The position numbers and the translations under genes were made by a program. A stretch of DNA of 51,561 nt from an uncultured Lachnospiraceae bacterium. GTDB lineage: Bacteria; Bacillota; Clostridia; Lachnospirales; Lachnospiraceae. The number at the start of each line of letters is the position of its first letter. Position 1 is the first letter of the stretch. Positions 15,360 to 24,365 of this stretch are shown piece after piece. The stretch lies in assembly GCA_910586405.1 (NCBI GenBank), contig CAJUII010000007.1, positions 14,412-65,972 of the forward strand, in the 5' to 3' direction. The notes under the pieces are model-generated. The model saw only the letters and a list, made by a program, of their open reading frames with translations. It did not search any database and was not told where the DNA came from.

Positions 15360-15914
15360 TCAGATTACCCGAACCTCAAACGCTGTTGTCTGCGGCGGAA
15401 TGCTCATTGTCATAAACGTGGCATGACGCACTCTCACTCTCAGACCAGGTACTAGATTGGCAAAATTCATTGGTCTGCCAAAGCTGTTTAAAATCTGCGC
15501 ATCATCTGCTAGATTAAATCTGATCACGGAAGATAAATTGCCATCGCTAATCGTCGTGAAGCTTCTGTTTTGTCTGTCCACATCAACTATCCTGCCCACA
15601 GTCACCTCATCTTGACGCGGTCTTCCCACTAACTGTATGACATACGCTGCTGCCTGCGGTGGGATGCTTCTCGTTGTCGCATTCGAAAAAGCTGCATTCA
15701 CCGTCATGCCCTTTTGCAAAGTTCTCAGTGGAATACGATTGTTATTTTCATCCAGAATGACTGTGTTGTTGCTGACATTCAGCCGTATAGTCTGATTGTC
15801 CATGCCACAGCTCGGACAGTCTCTGTAAGAAACGAGAACGAAAGACCCGTTTCTGCCTGTCTCCACATCCTCGACTATCCCGTTTGTAATTTGTGTCAAG
15901 AAAGTATTGTCCAT
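15360..15914 (-). CDS. hypothetical protein with two tandem copies of one domain
   Basis: I do not recognise a named family. The 184-residue protein is internally duplicated. The first copy (about 8-95) has NGIVEDVETGRNGSFVLVSY and ends TRSIPPQAAAYVIQLV. The second (about 102-184) has VGRIVDVDRQNRSFTTIS and ends TMSIPPQTTAFEVRVI. The alternating hydrophobic pattern suggests small beta barrels. The first copy alone has a CPSCG pair. No signal peptide or membrane segment is seen. A GTG lies three codons upstream, but AAGGTG fits the ATG at 15914. It is a single gene between the MATE remnant and luxS. Confidence 0.75.
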   Translation of the reverse strand: MDNTFLTQITNGIVEDVETGRNGSFVLVSYRDCPSCGMDNQTIRLNVSNNTVILDENNNRIPLRTLQKGMTVNAAFSNATTRSIPPQAAAYVIQLVGRPRQDEVTVGRIVDVDRQNRSFTTISDGNLSSVIRFNLADDAQILNSFGRPMNFANLVPGLRVRVRHATFMTMSIPPQTTAFEVRVI

Positions 15915-15957
15915 TCGTGTCACCTTATGGGTTTTATGATACTATATGCACCCTCGC

Positions 15958-16437
15958 TTATTCTGGATACACCAGCCTCGTTTCGTCAATCTGGTACAGC
16001 ACATGATCCAGAAATCTCTTAGCAAGGTAATTCGCCATGCCCAGATTCATGTCAAGATAATTGCCACAGTCTTTTGGGCTGGCACCTGGAACTTCATCTT
16101 TGAAATCTCGGATAAACTCATACAGCTCAATCATCAACGGCACGATATCTTTTGATTCATAATCTCCTGCAAGCAACAGATAAAAGCCTGTTCGGCATCC
16201 CATTGGTCCAAAGTAGATGGTCTTGCTGCCAAACGTCTTATGGTTTCTCAAGAAAGTGGCTGCCAGATGCTCTATTGTATGTACTTCTGCCGTATTCATA
16301 ACAGGTTCCTCATTCGGTGATGTCATTCTGAGATCAAAGGTCGTGATCATGCTCTCCCCAACCTGATCTTTTCTGGAGACATACACCCCCGGCTGCAATT
16401 TTATGTGATCGATTGTAAAGCTTGTTATTTTCTCCAT
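15958..16437 (-). CDS. luxS: S-ribosylhomocysteine lyase LuxS
   Basis: LuxS cleaves S-ribosylhomocysteine to homocysteine and DPD, the AI-2 precursor, in the activated methyl cycle. It shows the metal-binding HTIEHLAATFLRNH (two His), FGPMGCRTGFYLLL, and PGASPKDCGNYLDMNL with the third metal ligand Cys. The length of 159 is typical. The ATG follows TAGGAGAAG. No pfs gene (the partner nucleosidase) is next to it. Confidence 0.97.
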   Translation of the reverse strand: MEKITSFTIDHIKLQPGVYVSRKDQVGESMITTFDLRMTSPNEEPVMNTAEVHTIEHLAATFLRNHKTFGSKTIYFGPMGCRTGFYLLLAGDYESKDIVPLMIELYEFIRDFKDEVPGASPKDCGNYLDMNLGMANYLAKRFLDHVLYQIDETRLVYPE

Positions 16438-16473
16438 TTTCTTCTCCTATCTATCAATATATTTGTGGATTAA

Positions 16474-17160
16474 TCAGTACCTCGTCATAATGTAACTATA
16501 TGGGTCTACCAACTGTGCTTTCGGAATTTCCCTTCCCCAGTGTATCGATGCATTGTAATTGCCCTCTGCCACAATAACAGAATTATCCCGCACTTCAAGC
16601 ACGATAACAGAGTGTGTATCATTGTCCACCCGCAGGATATCTCCCACTCTGATATTGGTGTAATCTTTGTGAATCACCGCCTTCGTATCTCCAAATGCCG
16701 CATCACTGACCGCAAATGCAAAACCCGCACAGCCAAAACCACCTGTGTACGTCCCTCCCTTCCATTCATAGTAATTGTCATTCGTCCAGTGCATTCCCTC
16801 TGGGAACACTGCCTTTTGCGCTAGGATGATATCATATACCGGGCTGACCGCATCCGCCGCACTCAGTCCAATCCCATGAATGTAAAAGGTCTGACCATCC
16901 AGATTGATCTGAAAATAGCCATTGCTCGTAACCCCTGTCACCTGTATCGGAAGATCTGCTGCCACCTCAGGAAGCACTACCGCAGCATCGTCCGCATCGG
17001 ATAAAATGACAGTATTGTTATTTGTATACAGGATTGCGGCTGCCTCAGTCACAGAGTATTCCGCCGCGGCTGCCTCCATTGTCGGTGCCGCAAAGAATAG
17101 CGCTGCCCCCAACATCAATCCCGCCATGCCATTCATATATTTTTTCATCCTTCTCTTCAT
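16474..17160 (-). CDS. secreted protein with a possible papain-like/CHAP-type fold
   Basis: A signal peptide (residues about 1-33: a basic start, then LMLGAALFFAAP and AAAAEYS) directs it outside. A segment rich in beta strands (about 40-95) looks like a bacterial SH3-type domain. The C-terminal part has GGFGCAGFAFAVSDAAFG with a candidate nucleophile Cys and DTHSVIVLEVRDNSVIVAEG with a candidate His, the order seen in CHAP/NlpC-like hydrolases and inactive relatives. Activity is a guess. Its ATG overlaps the stop of the Nudix gene (ATGA). Confidence 0.7.
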   Translation of the reverse strand: MKRRMKKYMNGMAGLMLGAALFFAAPTMEAAAAEYSVTEAAAILYTNNNTVILSDADDAAVVLPEVAADLPIQVTGVTSNGYFQINLDGQTFYIHGIGLSAADAVSPVYDIILAQKAVFPEGMHWTNDNYYEWKGGTYTGGFGCAGFAFAVSDAAFGDTKAVIHKDYTNIRVGDILRVDNDTHSVIVLEVRDNSVIVAEGNYNASIHWGREIPKAQLVDPYSYIMTRY

Positions 17161-17711
17161 CCACCTTTCATTATTTTGTTTCTGTATTCGTTCTCCTTTT
17201 CGGTCGGCGTCAATTCAAACGCACGCTTGATACTGTCATAGTGAAGGAAAATACCCTGCGCTGCAAACGCTTTGATCTCATCGAGCGTGGCGAGCATCCA
17301 CCCGTCTGTCTCCTCCTCCTGCAAATGAATATCCGCCTCGTCAAAATCAGCGATAAAACGATAAATATCCACAAAGTAATTGTCTCCCTCGCCTGGATTT
17401 TCCCGTTTGTAGCTAAAGAGATACCCGCCGTCCCAGCCAGACACTTCCAGCCCTGTCTCCTCCTTGATCTCTCTTAGAACGGCATCCTTGGAGTCCTCTC
17501 CTGCCTGACATGCACCGCCGGATACTTCCCACCAGCCGGGCGCCCACGCCTTTGTCTCGACCCGTTTGGTAATCAGAAACCTGCCGTCGGTATGCGCTAC
17601 GACACCGAGCACTGTCAAATGGTACTCTCCGTCCTTTAAGCACCAATCGTTCTTTTTCATAGTGCGTCCAGTGCGCCGCTTGTCTTTGTCGTAAATATCC
17701 CACATTTCCAT
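17157..17711 (-). CDS. Nudix hydrolase
   Basis: The 184-residue protein has a full Nudix box, GGACQAGEDSKDAVLREIKE followed by ETG, within the pattern G-x5-E-x7-REUXEE-x-GU. The N-terminal MEMWDIYDKDKRRTGRTM and the order of strands resemble the IPP isomerase/YfcD-like Nudix subgroup with a WDIYD start. The substrate is unknown; a house-cleaning role on nucleotide-type diphosphates is possible. It is followed without a gap by the secreted protein gene. Confidence 0.9.
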   Translation of the reverse strand: MEMWDIYDKDKRRTGRTMKKNDWCLKDGEYHLTVLGVVAHTDGRFLITKRVETKAWAPGWWEVSGGACQAGEDSKDAVLREIKEETGLEVSGWDGGYLFSYKRENPGEGDNYFVDIYRFIADFDEADIHLQEEETDGWMLATLDEIKAFAAQGIFLHYDSIKRAFELTPTEKENEYRNKIMKGG

Positions 17712-17716
17712 TGTAC

Positions 17717-18178
17717 TTATACTCCTTTGCTATCCTGTGATTTCTGTATCTGTCTGTTTTCTTCCTCCTGACACGCCTCACACATCCCCATCAGCACAGA
17801 TCCTGAACATTCCAATGTGAATCTGTGATGGTCATACAGATGTTTAATTATTTCCTCCATGAACGCACATTCCAGATGAAGAATCTTTCCGCATGACCTG
17901 CACTGCATATGGATATGCTCATGACAGTGCGCGTGCGGCTTGGCACATTGGTAACGGCAGCACTCATCCTCCGCTGTCTTGTATTTCAGAACCATCCCGC
18001 TCTCCGTGAGCTTGTCCAGATTGCGGTAAATGGTCGTCAGATTGACCTGTATGCCATTTTCCTGCATGTACGCATTGACATCATAGACACTGAAGCTATG
18101 CTCTCTATGCATCTCCAGATATGTCATGATGGCATCCTTGCTCTTTGTCCGGTATTTTTTCTGTTGATCGTTCTGCAT
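17717..18178 (-). CDS. Fur-family transcriptional regulator
   Basis: A winged-helix N-terminal domain (about 10-85) with NLTTIYRNLDKLTESGMVLK is followed by a dimerisation/metal domain containing HAHCHEHIHMQCRSCGKILHLE and, near the end, GMCEACQEE. The two CxxC pairs form the usual structural zinc site, and the His-rich HxHCHEHIH part is the sensory site. Whether it is Fur, Zur or PerR cannot be settled from sequence alone. The length is 153. No palindromic Fur box was recognised just upstream. Confidence 0.9.
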   Translation of the reverse strand: MQNDQQKKYRTKSKDAIMTYLEMHREHSFSVYDVNAYMQENGIQVNLTTIYRNLDKLTESGMVLKYKTAEDECCRYQCAKPHAHCHEHIHMQCRSCGKILHLECAFMEEIIKHLYDHHRFTLECSGSVLMGMCEACQEEENRQIQKSQDSKGV

Positions 18179-18194
18179 GACTGCTGCGCTCCCC

Positions 18195-18725
18195 TTAGTT
18201 CCTTACCTTTTCTGCTGCCTTCTGCTTTTCGTAGATGCCTTCGAGAAATTCACAGTAATTCTTGACTGCTGTGACTAGCAGTACGAGTGTGTTATAAATG
18301 CATTCCGGCTCAAAGACCGCTTTTAGCTCATCCTCAATATCTGAAAAGTCAATATCGAGGCTGTCAAGTACTTTTTCATATGCTTTTGAGAGCCTAGGAA
18401 GCCGTTTCATCTGCTCTGTCTCCTGCATCTGTCTGACCGCATCGATCAGATTGACCTTCCATTTGTTAAATGCCGTGTCCTCTATCCCTGCACAGAGTGC
18501 TGTCACTGTCGCCTCCTGCAACGCCCCAAACGGCCCTGAAGTATCGTCTGCCCATTTGGCATATATGGCTGTCATTTGCTGTGCCTGGTGATGCAGCAGT
18601 GATCTTGCAACAAGCACCTTCTCCTGACATGCCTTTTGTTCCTCATCGGATAGCTTCGCAATCATACTTCTTTTTTCTCTACAGTATTCGTCAAATCCAT
18701 TTATGATATCTGCCTCAAACCTCAT
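18195..18725 (-). CDS. hypothetical cytoplasmic helical protein
   Basis: No family recognised. The 176-residue product starts at the ATG at 18725 behind GAAAGGG (a GTG farther upstream would overlap the glycosylase gene). It is predicted almost all-helical, with stretches such as KACQEKVLVARSLLHHQ, NTLVLLVTAVKNYCEFLEG and a basic Lys/Ala tail. No signal peptide or membrane span. It lies between the DNA glycosylase and Fur genes, 16 bp before Fur, and is probably co-transcribed. Confidence 0.7.
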   Translation of the reverse strand: MRFEADIINGFDEYCREKRSMIAKLSDEEQKACQEKVLVARSLLHHQAQQMTAIYAKWADDTSGPFGALQEATVTALCAGIEDTAFNKWKVNLIDAVRQMQETEQMKRLPRLSKAYEKVLDSLDIDFSDIEDELKAVFEPECIYNTLVLLVTAVKNYCEFLEGIYEKQKAAEKVRN

Positions 18726-18744
18726 GATTATCTGATACCCTTTC

Positions 18745-19272
18745 TCAAAACTTTTGTAATGCCTCACGCCATGCCTTCGTCAGCCTGTCAAGCTGCCACG
18801 CTGCATTCGCCGGACTGGTCGAAGGCAGCTTCACAAGCAAAAGCTCCCTGCCTTTTATCATTGGCCTGCAATATTTTATAAAAAGCTCATATGCTTTTCC
18901 GCCATTGAGATAAATCGTGCTGATCTGTGCTGTATCTAAGATACGCTGCATGTCATTTCCCTTTACATTTCGGATACTGCTGTCCGATGAGCCGATAATA
19001 TCACAGGACTCGATCACATCCCACAGCGCAACATGATTTCTCAGCAGAAAAGCTTTTTTGTCGTCAATGGAATCCGGCTCCGCTTCTCCTAGGACCGCAG
19101 AAAGCACCTTCCAGAAACGATTCTGCGGATGTCCATAATAAAACTGCTGTTCTCTCGACTTTACGGACGGCATAGAACCTAGGATCAATATTCTTGACTG
19201 TCTGTCATACACTGGACCAAAGGTGTGTTCAACATGTTCATAACCAGTCTGGTCCGCTGTCTCCTTTTTCAT
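18745..19272 (-). CDS. DNA-deoxyinosine (hypoxanthine-DNA) glycosylase, UDG superfamily family 6
   Basis: The protein shows the family 6 signature: ILILGSMPSVKSREQQFYYG then HPQNRFWKVL, ALWDVIESCDI, and the late LPSTSPANA loop. Such enzymes remove hypoxanthine from deaminated DNA. Length is about 176 residues. An open frame extends 11 codons farther upstream, but GGGAGG directly before the ATG at 19272 decides the start. Confidence 0.85.
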   Translation of the reverse strand: MKKETADQTGYEHVEHTFGPVYDRQSRILILGSMPSVKSREQQFYYGHPQNRFWKVLSAVLGEAEPDSIDDKKAFLLRNHVALWDVIESCDIIGSSDSSIRNVKGNDMQRILDTAQISTIYLNGGKAYELFIKYCRPMIKGRELLLVKLPSTSPANAAWQLDRLTKAWREALQKF

Positions 19273-19402
19273 AAATTCCTCCCTGCTGTCCTTTGTATTT
19301 ATCAAGCATTCAGCAACACCTCGCGTTTCTGAATCTTTTCATACTTTGCATTATAGAGTATTTTCACACACTTCGCAACCCATAAAAGCATATCCAAAAT
19401 AG

Positions 19403-19431
19403 TTGAAAAAATTGTACATATCCACTATAAT
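19403..19431 (+). promoter_or_regulatory. promoter of the DHH phosphoesterase gene
   Basis: TTGAAA (19403-19408) and TATAAT (19426-19431) have a 17-bp spacer, about 57 bp before the ATG. It is one of the strongest promoters in the window. Confidence 0.75.
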
Positions 19432-19487
19432 ATAATGGAACAAGGTATTTATGCACAATATCTAATGGAACATACAAGGAGGATAAT

Positions 19488-20408
19488 ATGAGATTAATAA
19501 CACGCTCTGACTTTGACGGTCTTGCCTGCGGCGCTCTTTTGAAGGAAGCTGGCATCATCGATCATTGGAAATTTGCACATCCTAAAGATTTACAGGATGG
19601 ACTGGTAGAAGTTACGAAGGACGACTGTCTTGCCAATGTACCTTATGTCGAGGGATGCGGACTGTGGTTTGATCACCACTCAAGCGAGCATGAAAGATTA
19701 CAGCTTGAGGGCAAATATAAAGGGGAGAGCCGTATCACTCCATCCTGTGCGCGCATTATCTATGAATATTATGGTGGAAAAGAACGCTTCCCCCAGTTTG
19801 ATGATATGATGGTCGCTGTAGACAAAGTAGACTCCGGCAATCTCACAATTGATGAGATTCAGAATCCAAAGGGCTGGATTCTCGTCGGTTTTCTGATGGA
19901 CCCCCGCACTGGCCTGGGTCGATGGAGAAATTTTACCATCTCCAACTATCAGCTCATGGAAAAACTGATTGATGCCTGCCGCACGATGACGACCGATGAA
20001 ATCCTTGCACTTCCCGATGTGCAGGAACGCATCGAGATCTATTTTGAACAGAATGAAAAATTTATGGAAATGGTCCGAAACTATACGCGTACTGATGGCA
20101 ATCTGATCATCTCTGATCTGAGAGGTGTTGATCCGATTTACTCTGGAAACCGCTTTCTCATCTACAGTATGTATCCAGATCAGAATATCTCCGCATGGAT
20201 TGTGAGCGGGCGCGGCGGTGCGGGATGCAGCGCTGCATGCGGATACAGTATCCTCAACAAGACTTCCAATGTTGATGTCGGAAGCCTGATGCTCAAATAC
20301 GGTGGAGGCGGTCACAGGAAAGTAGGAACCTGTCAGTTCAGCGATGACAATATGGCAGAAGACCTTCCTAAGATGCTGTCGGAATTATCGGCTTTGGCAA
20401 ACGCATAA
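19488..20408 (+). CDS. DHH/DHHA1-family phosphoesterase (exopolyphosphatase-related)
   Basis: The 306-residue protein starts MRLITRSDFDGLACGALL (metal-binding Asp motif), continues with LWFDHHSSEHERL (the DHH motif) and ends with a DHHA1-type loop, YGGGGHRKVGTCQF. It differs from the NrnA-like protein at 2.2 kb in its motif I (SDFDG rather than RPDGD). Substrates of this subgroup are uncertain: oligonucleotides, pAp, polyphosphate or cyclic dinucleotide products. The start follows AAGGAGG. It has its own promoter and terminator and is one of few plus-strand genes. Confidence 0.88.
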   Translation: MRLITRSDFDGLACGALLKEAGIIDHWKFAHPKDLQDGLVEVTKDDCLANVPYVEGCGLWFDHHSSEHERLQLEGKYKGESRITPSCARIIYEYYGGKERFPQFDDMMVAVDKVDSGNLTIDEIQNPKGWILVGFLMDPRTGLGRWRNFTISNYQLMEKLIDACRTMTTDEILALPDVQERIEIYFEQNEKFMEMVRNYTRTDGNLIISDLRGVDPIYSGNRFLIYSMYPDQNISAWIVSGRGGAGCSAACGYSILNKTSNVDVGSLMLKYGGGGHRKVGTCQFSDDNMAEDLPKMLSELSALANA

Positions 20409-20427
20409 TAAAAGGGGCTGCGCACAA

Positions 20428-20460
20428 ACAAAAATCGAGTGGTATGCACTCGATTTTTGT
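20428..20460. terminator. bidirectional intrinsic terminator
   Basis: A 14-bp perfect stem, ACAAAAATCGAGTG with CACTCGATTTTTGT around a 5-nt loop, has A/T tracts at both ends. It can stop the plus-strand DHH gene and the minus-strand receiver gene, which converge here. Confidence 0.9.
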
Positions 20461-20461
20461 T

Positions 20462-21232
20462 CTATAAAAGTGAATTACGATAAACCTTTCTTTTTAAGAA
20501 AAAGGTATCAATAGACTGCTTAATCTGCTCTGGCGGCATCGTCTTTAACAAATATCCGTCCGGTTTCAGATCCATGACCTGCATCACGCTCTCTTTGTCT
20601 CCCTTGCTGGTCAGAAAGATAACAGGGATATCCGAGAACTCCGACTCACTGCGAATCATGCCAAGCACCTGCTTGCCATCCACAATCGGCATCTCATAAT
20701 CAAGCAGCACCAGATCCGGTCTGTTAGTCGAGAGATATTTGATTGCCATAGCGCCTGAATTAGCCAGAATCACTTGATACTTATCTTCCAGCCATCCTTT
20801 AACATTTCGAAGCATAGCACCTGAATCATCCACCACGAGAATCTTCTTTTTGTTCTGTTTGCCAAAGATTAACAGATAGGACTCTATCGCCTCAGCAACC
20901 TCATTGACATTGATTGGGCGCGGAAATTCCTTTTGTATCAAATGCAGTGGAATATCCTTCTGTATCTCGAGAAGCTCCTGCGGATCGCCCGTGACAAAAA
21001 TTGGGATATCATCTTCAAGCGCTTTGTCTTTGAGATATGTAAGTCCCTGATGCTGCCTGGTGAGCTCCTCATCCGCAAAGATAAAGATCATATCCACATC
21101 TTCCTTTATCTTGCTGAGCACATCTGGATTTGCCTGAATGTTTGTCACGATGCACTCTGCTCCCTCCAGCCTTTCCTGAAGCGAAACGAGCAGGTAACTT
21201 TGTACCTCCGATACGATTAATACATTTTGCAT
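20462..21232 (-). CDS. response regulator with pseudo-receiver and true receiver domains
   Basis: The C-terminal half (about 130-250) is a standard receiver: KKILVVDDSGAMLRNV (acid pair), LVLLDYEMPIVDG (phospho-acceptor Asp) and VIFLTSKGDKE with YLLKTMPPEQI (conserved Ser/Thr and Lys). The N-terminal half has receiver-like spacing but no acid pair or phospho-Asp, so it is a degenerate receiver. No DNA-binding or enzymatic output domain is present, so it likely acts through protein contacts. It follows the broken hybrid kinase by 15 bp and has AAAAGGGAG before its ATG, so its cognate kinase has probably been lost. Confidence 0.9.
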   Translation of the reverse strand: MQNVLIVSEVQSYLLVSLQERLEGAECIVTNIQANPDVLSKIKEDVDMIFIFADEELTRQHQGLTYLKDKALEDDIPIFVTGDPQELLEIQKDIPLHLIQKEFPRPINVNEVAEAIESYLLIFGKQNKKKILVVDDSGAMLRNVKGWLEDKYQVILANSGAMAIKYLSTNRPDLVLLDYEMPIVDGKQVLGMIRSESEFSDIPVIFLTSKGDKESVMQVMDLKPDGYLLKTMPPEQIKQSIDTFFLKRKVYRNSLL

Positions 21233-21247
21233 AACACTATCTCCCTT

Positions 21248-23829
21248 TTACTTTATTCTGTAAGCTTTTCTATCACAAATCATCCCATCTGCAAGACATT
21301 TTTCGATTTTTGTCGCCTTTAGGTCGATTAATTTATAAAAATCCCCCAGCAGGTTCGTAAATAACTCCAAACTGCCTGAATTTTTCACGCCCTCCGCAAC
21401 ATCCAGCCCCTCGATCGCCGGAAGCTCCTGTGCTGGGATCTGTGCTTTTGCCGGAGCTGACGATGAGAGCTTATGGATCAGCTCATGCGGCAGCCATGCG
21501 CGAATCTTGCTACAGATATCCTTGAGTTCGATGGGCTTTGCCACGAAGTCATTCATTCCAGCTTCCTTGAAGTTTTCTCTTGCCCCCATCACCGCATTGG
21601 CGGTCAGGGCGATAATGGGCATAGTTTGGATATAGGCGTCATCGAGTGCACGCATTTTCTGCGTTGTCTCCACACCGTCCATCACAGGCATCATATGATC
21701 CATAAAGACAATATGATACTTCTTTAGCTGTACCATCTCAATCGCTGTCTTGCCGGAGCTGGCTGTGTCAGTATTCATCTGAAGCGGCTGCAATAACCCT
21801 TTTGCTACCTTGAGATTCATCTCATTGTCATCCACGATCAATATCTGTGCCTGCGGTGCAGTAAAGTTCATCACATTATCAGTCTCAACAAATGCGGCAG
21901 TCGTCTCATGATTGATGACCTGACAGAAATTCAGTGTGTAAAGCGGCTTATTCACCACTGTTGCCTGCTCATCCCAAACTGCCTCACGCATTGGATTCTG
22001 AAGCACACACAACTCTGTTCCCGTCGATACAAAATACTCCTCTATCGAATCCTTAATCCCTCGATAAACAGCTTCATCCACAAAGAAATAGTCCACCTTG
22101 TCTTTGCGTGCTCTCGCCTCATAGCAATCCACAAATTTGAGTCCGTACCCCTCCGCCAAAGCCTTTAATTGGTTCAGCGTACACTCATCATTCATATGTC
22201 CACTCACGACCATCGGTTCATGGAGAACAGCCTCCCCCTTTACTGTGGCGGCAATCTGATCACCAATCACACGCTGCGGTATATTAAAGTAAAATTCACT
22301 GCCTTTGCCATATTCACTCCGCACACCAATCTGTCCGCCCATTGTTTCCACAAGCTGTTTGGAGATGGCAAGTCCTAACCCCGTTCCTTCCTTATTTCGG
22401 TTTTTCTTGGTGTCTACCTGCTGGAAAGAACCAAAGAGTTTGTCCAGATCCTCCGGCTTAATGCCCTGACCAGAATCCTCGATTGAAATATCAAGATTCA
22501 CCATATCTGCTTCTGTCATGGGCGACATTTTGATCGTAAGCTTTACGTATCCGTTTCCTGTAAATTTGATTGCATTGTTCGCGATATTGATAATAACCTG
22601 TCTGATACGCAGTGCATCTCCGTACATCTTATTGGGCAGATTCCTGTCTATGTCAAAGAGCAGTTCCACCGGCTTATCCCCAATTCGATTCAGGAAGATC
22701 ATGCTGAGATCACTGAGCATGGACATAGGTTCATATTCTTCTTCGATGATCTCAAGCCTGCCGGACTCAATCTTGGAGAAATCAAGAATATCGTTGATGA
22801 TGGTAAGCAGAGACGCTCCCGAATTTTTGATGTTCATCAGATATCCTCTATCCTGATCTGACAGGTCACTGCGCAGCAAAATTTCGGTCATGCCGACAAT
22901 GGCGTTCATGGGTGTACGAATCTCATGCGACATATTCGATAGAAAATTAGACTTAGATTCGTTTGCCTCCTCGGCGCGCTGTTTTGCCTCCTTCAACTCC
23001 TCCATCATGTTATAGCGCTTTGTCACATTCAGCATGATCAGACAGTATCCTCTGAGTTTATCTTTGACCGTCAGTTCCTTGATGAATTTTTCATAATGTC
23101 TATCTCCAATCACAATCTCTGTCTTTTCTGATAAAAACAAATCTCTCAGCCGCTCGGACAGCTTTTCGCCAAACTGGCACAAACTCAAAGCTAAACCGAA
23201 ACACAATCTCCATGACAAGCGGTATGATGATGACGAACTTCGCTACAATCAGATGCGAAAGATTATGTTTTTCATCACCGCCCTGCTTTCTGATATGTAC
23301 CCTCTTGATGATCATATACAAGATCAAAATGAGCAGAAATCCCAGCAAAAAGCCGTATCGAACCTTATAGACAATGCCGCCCTGCATATTAAAAAAAATG
23401 ATAGCCAAATTGGGAATCCACTTCGAGATCATGGTGCGCAAACATTTCCTCCCGTCTGGTGTCATCCCAAACCAATGCAATCACAGCCACCTCAAACAAC
23501 ATCCACAGATGTGTGAATACTCTGACCCATCGATGCCGCACATCAATCTGCATATAGGAGAGAATAAACTTAATAAAGAAGAAATAAAACAAAAAATTTC
23601 CCAGATATTCCATCTTTAGCGCCATTGTTGCCTCAGCAGGCTTCCCAGTTCGAAGCAGTAAAAAATAAGCCCCGTTCATAATGAGGCAACCGATGTTTGC
23701 AACCATCAGATTGGTCGAAGATTTGCTCTACTCCTTTCCCATCAGCACAAAGATTCCCACCAACGGTATCAATACGCCTGCAATTGAGACCAGCATCCAT
23801 ATTATTCCTATACTAATATCAAACTGCAT
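21248..23829 (-). pseudogene. hybrid histidine kinase pseudogene (7TM sensor, HisKA, HATPase, receiver, HPt)
   Basis: The true start is the ATG at 23829, after AAAGGAG, with MQFDISIGIIWMLVSIAG. Lesions in order: an in-frame TAG at 23728-23730; a frameshift at a run of eight A/T (23391-23398) inside the membrane region; a second frame change with loss of a segment near 23190-23215 (EFVPV joins directly to FGEKLSERL); and a C-terminal HPt domain that ends early after LADGMICDRKAYRIK without its phospho-His. The core remains readable: SNMSHEIRTPMNAIVGMTEI, DSGQGIKPEDLDKLF, EGTGLGLAISKQL, and a receiver with ILIVDDNEMNLK and VFMDHMMPVMDG. A 656-codon frame survives from 23218, but with no clear ribosome site. 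Four independent lesions argue against a single sequencing error. Confidence 0.85.
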
Positions 23830-23913
23830 ATCTGTCACGCTCCTTTTTCGATTTGGATACTACTATTTTATCTCCTTTTGCATTTTATGTTCATTGTTTT
23901 TCTACAAAAGACG

Positions 23914-23947
23914 AACAGGGCACTGCCCTTACGGACAGTGCCCTGTT
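23914..23947 (-). terminator. terminator of grcA
   Basis: AACAGGGCACTG (23914-23925) pairs with CAGTGCCCTGTT (23936-23947). On the minus strand TCTTTTG follows. It lies 35 bp after the grcA stop. Confidence 0.8.
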
Positions 23948-23981
23948 TCATGGAATTATAAAGTTATGATGCTGCCGACGT

Positions 23982-24221
23982 TTAAATTGCCTCATGGAAT
24001 GTTCTTGAGATCACATCTGCCTGCTGTTCGGGTGTCAGCTTGATAAAGTTAACAGCATAGCCTGAAACTCTGATTGTGAGCTGCGGATAGTTCTCTGGAT
24101 GCTTCTGTGCATCTAAGAGTGTGTCTCTGTTGAGCACATTTACATTGAGGTGATGACCACCCTTTGTTGCATATCCATCCAAAAGATTTACCAAATTGTT
24201 TACCTGTGCATTGTCTGTCAT
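23982..24221 (-). CDS. grcA: autonomous glycyl radical cofactor protein, GrcA-like
   Basis: This 79-residue protein is the detached C-terminal glycyl radical domain of pyruvate formate-lyase. It shows YPQLTIRVSGYAVNFIKLTP (radical Gly at residue 54) and the tail DVISRTFHE. E. coli GrcA (YfiD) can replace an oxygen-damaged PFL radical domain; this protein is shorter but keeps the whole domain. The ATG follows AAAGGAGG. An Fnr-like palindrome is centred about 41 bp before the predicted start site, and a Crp/Fnr gene lies just upstream, so anaerobic or redox control is likely. Confidence 0.92.
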   Translation of the reverse strand: MTDNAQVNNLVNLLDGYATKGGHHLNVNVLNRDTLLDAQKHPENYPQLTIRVSGYAVNFIKLTPEQQADVISRTFHEAI

Positions 24222-24297
24222 GATAATTCCTCCTTTTATAAAAATACTTCTTGTTTTTGTGCATCTAATAATTTTGTATGTGTTATTTTGTGATTTT

Positions 24298-24340
24298 AGT
24301 ATATTTTATTATCAAAGAAATATCTGTAACATTTGTTACA
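24298..24340 (-). promoter_or_regulatory. grcA promoter with an Fnr/Crp-like palindrome
   Basis: A perfect 6-4-6 inverted repeat, TGTAAC-ATTT-GTTACA, lies at 24325-24340. A TATACT -10 element (minus) is at 24298-24303, giving a predicted start near 24291, so the palindrome centre falls at about -41.5. That is the position of a class II Crp/Fnr activator site overlapping -35. No good -35 hexamer is present, as expected for an activator-dependent promoter. The regulator at 24366-25046 is the obvious candidate. Confidence 0.65.
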
Positions 24341-24365
24341 CTTTTATCTTTTTTATGTTTTTTTC

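Noticed and set aside
16438..16473. SAM or AI-2-related riboswitch before luxS
   Set aside because: The gap is only 36 bp, too short for a riboswitch, and shows only a ribosome site.
21248..23218. The 656-codon kinase frame as a complete gene
   Set aside because: It starts inside the sensor region without a ribosome site, and upstream pieces in other frames clearly belong to the same protein. It is listed as part of a pseudogene.
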